In this document: positions 19,078 to 27,562 of the stretch, piece by piece
How the letters are laid out: every line of letters begins with the position of its first letter
How positions within the stretch are numbered: position 1 is the first letter of the stretch
Assembly (NCBI GenBank): GCA_021202075.1
Contig: JAJQDT010000082.1
Coordinates: 1-64,000, forward strand
DNA length: 64,000 nucleotides
Origin: Lachnospiraceae bacterium
GTDB lineage: Bacteria > Bacillota > Clostridia > Lachnospirales > Lachnospiraceae
Direction of reading: 5' to 3'
Position numbers and translations under genes: made by a program
The notes under the pieces: model-generated
The model's database searches: none
Seen by the model: only the letters and a program-made list of their open reading frames with translations
What the model was told of the DNA's origin: nothing

Positions 19078-19113
19078 AGAATACGGCTTTTGAACGTTCA
19101 AAAGCCGTATTCT
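19078..19113 (-). terminator. perfect 36-bp palindromic terminator of the hyp operon
   Basis: A perfect 18-bp inverted repeat (19078-19095 with 19096-19113) is followed on the minus strand by a T-run (CTGTTTTTT). It lies 29 bases after the 86-residue gene and closes the hypA-hypB operon. Confidence 0.85.
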
Positions 19114-19142
19114 ATAAGTAAATATTTTCAATAAATCTGATA

Positions 19143-19403
19143 TTACACAAGGCGCACCGTTGTCTTGTCAGCGCCGGCGGTCAATGCGTCTGCCTCAAAG
19201 CTCTCTTTTGCCTCGTCAAGCAGAGAACGGACATCCGCAAGCATAGCCTGCGCGGTATGCAGCTTCTCTGATGTCGCAGCATATCCGCCATCACCCGCCG
19301 TATGAGCCAGCCGATGCGACCAGCGGTATTCAAGAGCGATATGATCATCCAGCATATCAATCATCTGCAGAAACTGTTCTGTGTTTACTCCATTTGCGCA
19401 CAT
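19143..19403 (-). CDS. 86-residue hypothetical protein in hypA-hypB operon
   Basis: A small, mostly helical acidic protein (MCANGVNTEQFLQMIDMLDDHIALEYRW...) with no signal peptide or membrane segment. It starts 18 bases behind hypB with AAAGGACAATAGGAA upstream, and the operon terminator follows, so it is a real third gene of the nickel-chaperone operon. It contains four His residues and one Cys but no recognised metal-binding motif. I do not recognise the family. By position it may be a small partner or adaptor of HypB or of the nickel enzyme. Confidence 0.7.
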   Translation of the reverse strand: MCANGVNTEQFLQMIDMLDDHIALEYRWSHRLAHTAGDGGYAATSEKLHTAQAMLADVRSLLDEAKESFEADALTAGADKTTVRLV

Positions 19404-19421
19404 TTCCTATTGTCCTTTCCA

Positions 19422-20099
19422 TTATTCATTCCATGAATCTTTCCGGCTTTTCAGCCACGCTGCCACCTTATCAAAGCCCTCTCCGGTCCGGGCTGATGTT
19501 TCAAAGATCTCAAGCTGCGGGTTCAGAACACGTGCATGCTCACGCAGCGCATTCATATCAAAGTCCGGATTGAGCGGAAGATAATCGCATTTGGTCACAA
19601 TCAGCGCATCCACTACTGCAAACATAGGCGGATATTTGCAGACCTTATCCCACCCTTCCGGCACCGAAAGCAGCATAATCCGGCTGTGACATCCCGTATC
19701 AAAATCAGCCGGGCACACCAGATTCCCGATATTTTCCAGAAAGAGCCAGTCAAACTCCATACCGGCGAATGCAGCATATGCCTTTTGCATCATTCCCATC
19801 TCGACATGACAAATTCCTCTGGTATTTAACTCAACCGAAGGAATCCCCGCTTCCTTGATCTTCCGTGCATCGACGTCGGATTCCAGATCGGCTTCAATCA
19901 CACCAATCCGGATTCCGGGATCCTTGCAGAGCTGGTCGATCAGAGCAAGCAAAAATGACGTTTTACCGGCGCCCGGCGAACCCATCACATCCATCAAAAA
20001 CATGTTTTCCTCTTTTCGCTGTCTCCGGAACTCATCTGCTGCGCGGTCATTTCCTTCAAGAATATCCTGTTTTACTTCTATCACAAGGGATTCATTCAT
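19422..20099 (-). CDS. hypB: HypB nickel-delivery GTPase
   Basis: A 225-residue SIMIBI-class GTPase that delivers nickel to an apo-enzyme with HypA. The P-loop GSPGAGKTSF is near residue 40, followed by GVIEADLESDVDARKI, a Cys-His metal site region RGICHVE and the guanine-specificity motif VTKCDYL. The N-terminal CxxCGC high-affinity nickel motif and the His-rich stretch of some HypBs are absent, as in many short homologues. It follows hypA by 17 bases. No hydrogenase subunit or hypCDEF gene is in the window, so its client is unknown; UreG is a related alternative but the sequence and partner favour HypB. Confidence 0.93.
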   Translation of the reverse strand: MNESLVIEVKQDILEGNDRAADEFRRQRKEENMFLMDVMGSPGAGKTSFLLALIDQLCKDPGIRIGVIEADLESDVDARKIKEAGIPSVELNTRGICHVEMGMMQKAYAAFAGMEFDWLFLENIGNLVCPADFDTGCHSRIMLLSVPEGWDKVCKYPPMFAVVDALIVTKCDYLPLNPDFDMNALREHARVLNPQLEIFETSARTGEGFDKVAAWLKSRKDSWNE

Positions 20100-20116
20100 C
20101 TGTTCATCCTGTCCTT

Positions 20117-20524
20117 CTACGTGGCAGCCATCATTTCTTGCTCATCCTGCCGACATTGTTCCGGGTTGGCAAACGCCACCTCAATATTTTTGACTGCGAA
20201 TTCCATTCCGCTGTTCAACTTGTAATCGCGCTTTGCTTTGCATGCAGGGCATACCCATGTTTCTTCATTAAATATATTGATTGGAAAAATGAATCCGCAC
20301 TGGTTACAGCGAACGGTATATGGAACGCGATAAATGACCATTTCCGCATTCTCCGCTACTGTTCCACGCGCAAGATACTGAAACAGTCCTTCAAAATAGT
20401 CCTCCACGATATCCCGCGCTTCTCCAATCACAAGATGAACCGCATGTACCTCACTTGCGCCGACCGCTTCCGCTTTCGTTACAACAATGTCGACCACTCT
20501 GCGAACAAGTGCCATTTCATGCAT
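20117..20524 (-). CDS. hypA: HypA nickel metallochaperone
   Basis: A 135-residue protein beginning MHEMALVRRVVDIV, whose Met-His-Glu N-terminus binds nickel in this family; that fixes the start at 20524, with GGAGAGGA 6 bases upstream, not at the upstream in-frame ATG at 20551. A structural zinc site is seen as CNQCGFIFP and WVCPAC. It hands nickel to HypB, encoded next. The tail past the zinc domain (FANPEQCRQDEQEMMAAT) is slightly longer than usual. It lies 135 bases behind the Tat iron-sulfur protein and is probably co-transcribed with it. Confidence 0.93.
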   Translation of the reverse strand: MHEMALVRRVVDIVVTKAEAVGASEVHAVHLVIGEARDIVEDYFEGLFQYLARGTVAENAEMVIYRVPYTVRCNQCGFIFPINIFNEETWVCPACKAKRDYKLNSGMEFAVKNIEVAFANPEQCRQDEQEMMAAT

Positions 20525-20659
20525 GACAAATCCTCTCCTCATCATTTCCATGGTATGAAAAGTGCAGTTTTACCTGCACTCTTCAGTCATTGCTATGTGC
20601 TCCGCGATAACTATACCGTATCGTTGCATACAACAAACATATCTTCACCAATATGAGAC

Positions 20660-22168
20660 TCAGTGGATCCAGCCATGCTCAAAACGGAATTTTGCCTGCA
20701 TATTGTAATCATCGAGCAGATTCGACGGCATAGCCGCAAAACGTTCTGCGGCCTTTGCGTTTAATGTAAGCTTACGTGCGCTCTTCGGACAGACCGTTCC
20801 GCACTGACCGCAGCGTACACACAGATCATTTACGGTCGGATATCCATCGTCATCAAGTGAAATCGCATACATCGGACACTGATCGACACACGCCCCGCAT
20901 TTAATGCAGCTGTCTTTATCGTATACTAAATCGTAGTTGCTTGTATTCGGATATGCATTCGCAGCAGCTGCAGCCTCAACGCCGGAAGCGACATAGCCTT
21001 TCAGAATACCACAGCAGTCACCATGGCAGCTGCAGATAATCTCGGTATCCCGAGTATAGCAGCTCTGAATGACCATACCGTATTCTACACTCCGTTCAAG
21101 GATACTGACTGCTTCCTCCTGCGTAATCTGACGGGCAATTCCTTTTTCAATATAATATTCCGCTTCTTCGCCGAAACTCATGCACGTCTCCAGAGGATGT
21201 CCGCACAGAGGAGAGATATAGTTCTTTAATTCCTCAGAGCCAACCGCCGGAACCTGCTCTTCTTCTCCCGCACGGATCATGTTCGCCATACGGCACTGGC
21301 ATGGGGAAACACCAATCACACTGTGGCGGGCAATGATCTTGCGCCAGTCGTCATTGAGAACAATCCCCTCCTCATCTGCCACAACACTTTCATCGCATGG
21401 TACGGCATAGTAAAATGGGGTGCCGGAATTCAGCTTTGCTCCTTCATCCTCGCCAAAATTAAAGACATTGTAGAACTTCGTAATCCAGTCTGTTTCATAG
21501 TAGCGGTCAAGGTTGTATTCATGAATGCCATGAGCTACGGCCACCTGATGATACTGAGTCATCCCGCTTCTGCGGGCACGCCACAGTAAACCGCGGCTGG
21601 CCAGATCCTCGCATAATTCTTCGCATTCCGTCTCGTCACGGCCAGTTTCCTGCGCCCACTCCCATGACGCGAACAATACACCCATAGGCATTGTTAGATA
21701 AGCCTCGGCTTCTTCTTCTGTGAATACCAGCTGGAGGAAATCAAACGCGGTGTCCTGTTTTGCGGTGCCTATGCCCCAGCCGTATGTATCCAGCAGCGTA
21801 CGCAGCTTATTCCATACCGCTGGAATAACCGTTCCATCAGTGCAGGTATATTCCCCTTTGGAATCGATAAGCTCGCGGCGGCGGGAATTCAGTTCTTCCA
21901 GCGACATCGTACTCGCTCCAAATTCGACCAGGTCATCCGGCGTTACGGACCACAATTGTTCCGCACCGGCCTCGGCAACCTCCCCGGCAGCCGCCTCTGT
22001 AGCTTCTTCTGCGATACTCCTCGAAGGAAATCCGATCAACGCGGCTCCCAGTCCCATCACGCCCATTGCGCCCGTGCCTTTCAGGAACTGACGTCTTGAG
22101 ATGCCTTTTTTCGTCTCTTCCGGCTCCACATTCACGTCCAGATTCAGTTTCTTAACTTCCTTTTGCAT
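20660..22168 (-). CDS. Tat-exported multi-cluster 4Fe-4S protein
   Basis: A 502-residue protein with a twin-arginine signal (SRRQFLKGTGAMGVMGLGAALIGF), so it is folded and exported with its cofactors. The C-terminal ferredoxin domain has two 4Fe-4S motifs, CIKCGACVDQCP and CVRCGQCGTVCP. Upstream lie further Cys groups, SPCQCR, PLCGHPLETC and ICSCHGDCCG, that may bind another cluster or metal. The segment of about residues 60-210 looks like a winged-helix-type fold (EEAEAYLTMP, LASRGLLWR). The ATG at 22168 has GAGGG 8 bases upstream. It leads the hypA-hypB operon and faces a divergent LysR gene. Its redox partner and reaction are unknown; a role with a nickel enzyme is inference from position only. 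Confidence 0.85.
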   Translation of the reverse strand: MQKEVKKLNLDVNVEPEETKKGISRRQFLKGTGAMGVMGLGAALIGFPSRSIAEEATEAAAGEVAEAGAEQLWSVTPDDLVEFGASTMSLEELNSRRRELIDSKGEYTCTDGTVIPAVWNKLRTLLDTYGWGIGTAKQDTAFDFLQLVFTEEEAEAYLTMPMGVLFASWEWAQETGRDETECEELCEDLASRGLLWRARRSGMTQYHQVAVAHGIHEYNLDRYYETDWITKFYNVFNFGEDEGAKLNSGTPFYYAVPCDESVVADEEGIVLNDDWRKIIARHSVIGVSPCQCRMANMIRAGEEEQVPAVGSEELKNYISPLCGHPLETCMSFGEEAEYYIEKGIARQITQEEAVSILERSVEYGMVIQSCYTRDTEIICSCHGDCCGILKGYVASGVEAAAAANAYPNTSNYDLVYDKDSCIKCGACVDQCPMYAISLDDDGYPTVNDLCVRCGQCGTVCPKSARKLTLNAKAAERFAAMPSNLLDDYNMQAKFRFEHGWIH

Positions 22169-22355
22169 ACGTATCACCCTCTCTTTCTTTTTTGTTTTGT
22201 GCTTATTGCCTGCAATTACCAGTTACCGCCGAGATATTACATGGTAACCTTTCACAATTTATTCATTTATTTTATCATCGCTACTTGACATTTACAAATC
22301 AATGTGCTTCTATACATATATAAGTTTTCCTTATTTAACTTGGGGAGATCATAGG

Positions 22356-23276
22356 ATGAATATTAGAGAATTATCAGGTTTTGTTAAAATTGTAGAGCTT
22401 GGCAGCTTTTCTCTGGCCTCTGAATCGCTTTATATCTCACAATCCGCATTGTCGCAGCAGATTAAAAGCCTGGAGCACTCGATTGGATTTGATCTGTTTG
22501 AACACGGGCAGCGGCGCGTAAAGCTGACGCAGGCCGGTGAGCAATTCTATTTTCATACAAAAAGCATTCTGGAACTGTATCAGAACGCGCTTGAAGAAGG
22601 GCTTGCCCTCAGTCAGACAGATACCAGGCAAATCAAATATTTTCAGGTTGGCTGCCTGGGAGATCAGTATATTCGCTACTGGCTGGAGCTTCTGCGGATA
22701 TCCTCCGATATCCGGCAGAATTATATGCCCCGGTTCGTGCGCTATGAAAACCAGGCCGCTCTTTTAACCGCTTTACTGAAGGGAGAAGTGGATTTGACAC
22801 TGCAGATGGAAAGCGCTGACATCCAAAGCTGTCGGCTGAATTTTATTCCACTGACCAGTGTCAGAGAAGTATGCCATTTCAATCCAGTCAATCCATCTGC
22901 GGAGCTTCCTGCCAGGCGAATTTTGTCCGTAGAAGATCTGTTTCCATATACGCTGGCATTTCACAATGTTCCTGGCAAAACATTGTTCGAAGACTCCCTG
23001 CGCAGCTATATCCGTATGCACAGTCCGCAGACAAAAATTCTCAATCCACAGGATTTCTATATGGCGGATTACGCAAAACAAATCCTGCTTCTGGTTCCTT
23101 CTCCGCAGTTTACGAATCAGATGGGAACCCACGATGCCTTCCTGGATTTTGAGAATAATATCCGCGTAGGCTTTATCACATCTTTGGACTGTAAGCCTCA
23201 GGCGCTGGAATATATAAACTATATTTGTTCCTTTTATGCAAAAGCGGAGAAAATCTGGGATTTTTCCACTTTTTGA
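22356..23276 (+). CDS. LysR-family transcriptional regulator
   Basis: A 306-residue regulator starting MNIRELSGFVKIVELGSFS at 22356, with GGGGAG 8 bases upstream; the open frame continues upstream but is not coding. The winged helix-turn-helix (LASESLYISQSALSQQIKSLEHSIGFDLFEH) is followed by a ligand-binding domain from about residue 95. It is divergent from the Tat iron-sulfur/hyp operon across a 187-base gap, so it probably controls that operon and itself. The inducer is unknown. Confidence 0.92.
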   Translation: MNIRELSGFVKIVELGSFSLASESLYISQSALSQQIKSLEHSIGFDLFEHGQRRVKLTQAGEQFYFHTKSILELYQNALEEGLALSQTDTRQIKYFQVGCLGDQYIRYWLELLRISSDIRQNYMPRFVRYENQAALLTALLKGEVDLTLQMESADIQSCRLNFIPLTSVREVCHFNPVNPSAELPARRILSVEDLFPYTLAFHNVPGKTLFEDSLRSYIRMHSPQTKILNPQDFYMADYAKQILLLVPSPQFTNQMGTHDAFLDFENNIRVGFITSLDCKPQALEYINYICSFYAKAEKIWDFSTF

Positions 23277-23461
23277 TTCAAAAGCAGTACTGCAGTACCC
23301 TGCCGAAGCACAGAAAGAACGGTCGCCGGGAATGCGTGCCCTACGGACTGCATACAATTCATATTGACAAATAAGATTCCTATAAATGGGCCTGAAATCA
23401 TATAGACAGTCAGCATCTGAACCCCATATCTCACAACCTCATCATCGTTGATAAATTTCCA
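23276..23461 (-). pseudogene. remnant of a MATE-family multidrug transporter
   Basis: On the minus strand about 60 residues read like the middle of a MATE/NorM transporter: KFINDDEVVRYGVQML, YMISGPFIGILFVNMNCMQS and GHAFPATVLSVLRQG. The match stops at both ends, with no start codon, no N-terminal half and a 3' end that abuts the LysR stop. This is a decayed gene fragment. Confidence 0.7.
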
Positions 23462-23680
23462 TAAATGCGGAAACAATAATTGCATATTACATGTAATTGT
23501 GGTATGGTAAGCATGTCTAAAAATAACTTCTCGAAATCTCAATGAATGAGGTTCTAACCGAATCCTGACAATTGAAAATCGTGCAGTAAAAGACAAAAGT
23601 GGGGGATTGATCTGGAAGCCTTATAAAACCATGGCTGAAGATTCCAGGAAGCTATAAAAAATCAAAAGGAGAGATATGAT

Positions 23681-25015
23681 ATGGATACCAGAAGCCTGTA
23701 TACTCCGTTAAAAGAGGAAGGACTGACAACGTTAATCGTGCGATATGACTGGAAAACGGACAAGGGAATCATGTATGCCGCAAAAGAATGGGAGCCGGAT
23801 ATTAAATGGAGCGACTATGGGAAGACATTCTACACGGAAAGTTTTCTGACAGAAAATGATATTCGCTTAAGCAACCGTGAAACCCGCGATTTATATGAGA
23901 AGTATGGTCTGACAGAGTATGTAGATGAGATTTTTGAGCTTTTGCGCAAAGGCCGCTTCTTTGGGCTGGATTGTTATTACAATTCCCAGAAGGACTGGCG
24001 GTTTACGGCAAATCTTCACAGTTATATATTAGGCCGCAATAATAATGAGCATGCGATCTATACAGGAGGTATTCGCCGTCATGAAAAAGATGAACCGGAA
24101 ATTGACGTAATCGTGGATGGACTGAATCTTGGCCGCGCACAAAGTCACAAGGATGTTGCTGCAAATCTTCCTTATGGTGGTGGAAAGATTACTGTACAGG
24201 CGGAACAGGTCAACCTTGAAGACAAAGATGAGCTTGGATTCCTTTCCTACGCCCTGGATAAGGTGCGCTTCTTTACAGGCCCCGATATGAATTATCCGGT
24301 GGAGTTGGCTGACGCAATGGCAGAGTTCACCATCAATATCAGTGCAGGCCTCAGGAACAATCCGATTGGCCCATCCGGCGGGCCTACTGCATGGGGTATT
24401 GAGTGCGCCATGCACAAGGCAGCAAAATTCTGGTTCGGGGATGAAAGCCTGAAAGGCCTGAAAGTGGCGGTAATGGGTCTTGGTGCGGTCGGCTTCCCGC
24501 AGGCATGCTATCTGATCGAAGACGGAGCCGAACTGATTGTCTGCGATAAAGATCCCGCGCCTGTTCAGGCACTGAAGGACAAGTATCCGAACATCGTCAT
24601 TGAAGAAGCAGGCGTGGATGAAATCCTGAATGTAGAAGCGGATATTCTCTGCCCATGTGCAATCGGCGGGTTTATCACGGAAGAAGTGATTGATAATATG
24701 AAGTTCAAAATGGTATTCGGTGCTGCGAACAATCAGCTTCATGCAACCAATAAAGAAGAAGAAATTGTCCTGGCGGAGAGGCTTGCCGACCGCGGCATTC
24801 TTTATCAGGAGTGCTGGGTACAGAACATCGGCGGCGTGATGGCGGGGACGGAAATGCATTTGCACCGTGAGAAAGCGGATCGTGATGCCTTGATGGAGAA
24901 GATTCAGAAAATATGCAGTGAAAAGACCGAAGTGAATCTTCGCCAGGCAAAAGAATTGGGAATTACACCCACTGAAAATGCTTACCGTTCCGTTGAAAAC
25001 CGCATTTACATATAA
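23681..25015 (+). CDS. Glu/Leu/Phe/Val-type amino acid dehydrogenase
   Basis: A 444-residue NAD(P)-dependent oxidative deaminase. The dimerisation/catalytic domain carries LPYGGGKITV with the catalytic Lys at 169, equivalent to Lys80 of leucine dehydrogenase. The nucleotide domain has VAVMGLGAVGFPQACYLIEDGAELIVCDKD and the family signature ADILCPCAIGGFI. The N-terminus is about 90 residues longer than leucine dehydrogenase. The ATG has AAGGAGA 8 bases upstream. The next gene is an amino acid symporter, and a GntR regulator follows, so the operon imports and deaminates an amino acid. Substrate (branched-chain, aromatic or other) is not determined. Confidence 0.88.
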   Translation: MDTRSLYTPLKEEGLTTLIVRYDWKTDKGIMYAAKEWEPDIKWSDYGKTFYTESFLTENDIRLSNRETRDLYEKYGLTEYVDEIFELLRKGRFFGLDCYYNSQKDWRFTANLHSYILGRNNNEHAIYTGGIRRHEKDEPEIDVIVDGLNLGRAQSHKDVAANLPYGGGKITVQAEQVNLEDKDELGFLSYALDKVRFFTGPDMNYPVELADAMAEFTINISAGLRNNPIGPSGGPTAWGIECAMHKAAKFWFGDESLKGLKVAVMGLGAVGFPQACYLIEDGAELIVCDKDPAPVQALKDKYPNIVIEEAGVDEILNVEADILCPCAIGGFITEEVIDNMKFKMVFGAANNQLHATNKEEEIVLAERLADRGILYQECWVQNIGGVMAGTEMHLHREKADRDALMEKIQKICSEKTEVNLRQAKELGITPTENAYRSVENRIYI

Positions 25016-25038
25016 AACTGCAAAAGGAAGGAAAGTTC

Positions 25039-26358
25039 ATGGGACAGGATACAAATTCACGTGATAGCTTTGGCACACGTCTCGGGTTCCTGCTGTCAAC
25101 GATTGGTTTTTCCGTAGGTGTCGGAACGCTTTGGAGGTTTCCCTATATATGCGGCACATATGGCGGAAGTTTATTCCTGCTGACTTATATCGCCTTTATG
25201 ATCATTATCGGAATCCCTCTTTTTACAGCAGAGATTTCTCTGGGGATGGCATCCCGGAGATCTCCGGTGGCAGCTTATCAGACGCTTTCAGGGAAAAAAC
25301 AATGGGGCATTGTCGGATATTTCAATATGATCTGCATTGTCCTTGTGATTGGATATACGGTTCCCGTCTATGGATGGATACTTAACTATATTTTCGCAAC
25401 TGCAGCAGGGACATTTGAAACGATGAGCAGTGCCGAGGTGACATCCTACTACAGCACGATGTCTGCAAATTATCCGATGGTATTTGGAATGATTCTTCTG
25501 AATTGTGTACTAACCATGCTGGTGGTGCGCAAAAAACTTCAGGATGGGGTTGAGAAAATAGCAAAGGTGCTGCTGCCCACACTGGCAGTTGTCATGATCC
25601 TGATTACCATCATGGGTTTACGTCTTGACGGCGCTGTAGAAGGTGTAAAATTTCTGTTTATTCCGGATTTTACAAACTTCAGCGGTCAGGCAGTGCTTAC
25701 AGCGCTTGGGCAGACCTTCTTCTCTCTGGGTATCGGAATGGCAGTGGCACTGGTTTTTGGCAGCTATCAGAAGCCCGGAGAATTGAACGCGGTGAAAAAC
25801 TCACTTATTGTCAGCTGTGCGGTGATCTTCGTGGCGGTCCTGGCCGGACTTATGATTTTCCCGATGACTACAGCCCTGGGACTTGACGTGGAAGCTGGTC
25901 CGGGACTGACATTTATCGTTATGCCCAATGTATTTAATACAATCCCGCTTGGCCGTATATGGGGTACACTATTCTACATTGCGTTTTATATCGCAGCGTT
26001 TTCTTCTGGTATTGCGGGGTGGGAAGCAGTGATCGGTTTCCTGATGGATTGCTTTTCTCTTACGAGGGCAAGAGCCATGATCGGCGCGTTCCTTCTGGTA
26101 TGTGTAATCGGCATTCCTGCGGCGCTGTCTACAGAATTATTTAACTTGTTTGATGTGATAACAAATAATGTATTTTTGACGCTGGGTTCATTCTTTATGT
26201 CTGTCTTTGTCGGATGGGTGTGGGGAATAGACAAATTTGCGGAGACAATCGGCATAACTGATCAGCCGACGCTGGTCAGGATATTGGGATTCATCATTAA
26301 ATTCCTTGCGCCGATTGTAATTGTTATATTTTCACTGTCGTTATTCGGGATTATTTAA
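25039..26358 (+). CDS. NSS-family sodium:amino acid symporter
   Basis: A 439-residue, roughly 11-segment membrane protein of the neurotransmitter:sodium symporter family. The first segment GFSVGVGTLWRFPYICGTYGG is the family signature that forms the sodium and substrate sites; later segments such as FFSLGIGMAVALVFGSYQ match the unwound helix 6 region. It begins 23 bases after the dehydrogenase stop with GGAAGGA upstream, so the two are co-transcribed and the imported amino acid is presumably the dehydrogenase substrate. Bacterial homologues are LeuT and the tryptophan transporter TnaT. Confidence 0.93.
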   Translation: MGQDTNSRDSFGTRLGFLLSTIGFSVGVGTLWRFPYICGTYGGSLFLLTYIAFMIIIGIPLFTAEISLGMASRRSPVAAYQTLSGKKQWGIVGYFNMICIVLVIGYTVPVYGWILNYIFATAAGTFETMSSAEVTSYYSTMSANYPMVFGMILLNCVLTMLVVRKKLQDGVEKIAKVLLPTLAVVMILITIMGLRLDGAVEGVKFLFIPDFTNFSGQAVLTALGQTFFSLGIGMAVALVFGSYQKPGELNAVKNSLIVSCAVIFVAVLAGLMIFPMTTALGLDVEAGPGLTFIVMPNVFNTIPLGRIWGTLFYIAFYIAAFSSGIAGWEAVIGFLMDCFSLTRARAMIGAFLLVCVIGIPAALSTELFNLFDVITNNVFLTLGSFFMSVFVGWVWGIDKFAETIGITDQPTLVRILGFIIKFLAPIVIVIFSLSLFGII

Positions 26359-26406
26359 TGCCCGATGGATGATTACCGGCGGAATGTTCCGCCCCTGGAG
26401 GGAATT

Positions 26407-27066
26407 ATGCAGGAGAAAGTAATTCGCTGCTCTTTGGTAGATCAAGTGCAGGCTTTTATTATAAAGCGCATCCAGAGCGGGGAGTATGGACCGGGAACCA
26501 GATTGAATATTGAAGAGCTTGCAAAAGAATTCGGAGTCAGCCGTACCCCGGTAAGGGAAGCCATCAATCGTCTGATCCAAAATGGAATTGTGGAACAGAG
26601 ATACAATGCGGGTCCCTGCGTGGCGTCTTTCAGCAGGGAACAACAAATTGATATTGTAAAAGCAAATATGTTTCTGTTCAAGGGTGTCTTTACCATGCTG
26701 CGGGAGGAAGCGGACTGGTCCGGGCTTGCGGAGGAACTGAAAACAGTGCTTCAGGAACAGAAAGCCGCATTTGAGGTGGATGACAAGGTAGTGTTTAATG
26801 AAATGTCTGTCAGATTTCATGAAGTCATCATTGCGTATTGCCCTAATGTAGCCCTGAGAAATTTTACGCTGCAGTCGCAGCATCAGATTACTATATCAAC
26901 TCTTCATTATCAGGTGGAATCAGAATATCGCGAGCGGAGTCTAAAGGACCACCAGAATATTTATGAGGCTATCGCATCAAATGATATACTGAAAGCGGAA
27001 GCCCTTATGCATGAGCACAATGCTTTCTCTCTGGCGTTCATCTCAAAAGAGAGTGAAGAGCGCTAA
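26407..27066 (+). CDS. GntR-family regulator (FCD/FadR type)
   Basis: A 219-residue regulator starting MQEKVIRCSLVDQVQAFI at 26407 with GGAGG 5 bases upstream; an in-frame ATG at 26365 lacks a site. The helix-turn-helix is NIEELAKEFGVSRTPVREAINRLIQNGIVEQR, followed by an all-helical FCD-like effector domain with a His-containing FHEVIIAY segment. It lies 48 bases after the symporter gene and probably regulates this amino acid operon. Confidence 0.9.
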   Translation: MQEKVIRCSLVDQVQAFIIKRIQSGEYGPGTRLNIEELAKEFGVSRTPVREAINRLIQNGIVEQRYNAGPCVASFSREQQIDIVKANMFLFKGVFTMLREEADWSGLAEELKTVLQEQKAAFEVDDKVVFNEMSVRFHEVIIAYCPNVALRNFTLQSQHQITISTLHYQVESEYRERSLKDHQNIYEAIASNDILKAEALMHEHNAFSLAFISKESEER

Positions 27067-27093
27067 TAATGATGATACTTCGTAAAATTCCTG

Positions 27094-27513
27094 CCAGGTA
27101 TCACCACACTCTTCGGAGCATCTATATCAGAGCTGCGCCAGTGGCCATGTCAGATTAAACTTGTTCCAGTAAATGCACCCTGATTTGACAGGGCAAAACT
27201 GCTGATTGCTGCCGACTGTTCAGCCTATGCCTATGCTAATATGCATTCTGAATTTATGAAAGGCAAGATCACACTGATCGGGTGCCCAAAACTTGACAGC
27301 ATAGATTACAGCAAAAAGTTAATAGAAATCATCAGCAATAACGACATTCAAAGCACCACGATCGTCCGTATGGAGGTTCCGTGCTGTGGAGGGATGGCAA
27401 TGGCTGCAAAGAAGGCTCTTCAGATTTGCTCCAATCATAATATTTTCTGTTGTCATCACAAAAACACAAACACACATATAATCGCAGAGCGTATTAATAT
27501 ACTGAAACCATGA
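27094..27513 (+). pseudogene. 3' remnant of a 4Fe-4S protein, with in-frame TGA
   Basis: The frame reads SELRQWPCQIKLVPVNAP, then TGA at 27181-27183, then FDRAKLLIAADCSAYAYAN and FMKGKITLIGCPKL through RMEVPCCGGMAMAAKKAL. In the Clostridial iron-sulfur proteins that share these motifs the stop position is normally Tyr (APYF), so this is a point mutation, not recoding. The N-terminal ferredoxin part is missing and the C-terminus ends early in unrelated sequence. An ATG at 27241 allows a 90-residue product but has no ribosome binding site. Confidence 0.75.
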
Positions 27514-27562
27514 CCGGAAATTAGACCGATGTCCTGAGCTTTCGCAAAAAAAGATTTCCTTT

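Noticed and set aside
19422-22168. A hydrogenase gene cluster
   Set aside because: Only HypA and HypB are present; no large or small hydrogenase subunit, protease or HypCDEF is seen in the window.
24029-24865. A 278-codon open frame on the minus strand
   Set aside because: It is antisense to the amino acid dehydrogenase, whose motifs are unmistakable.
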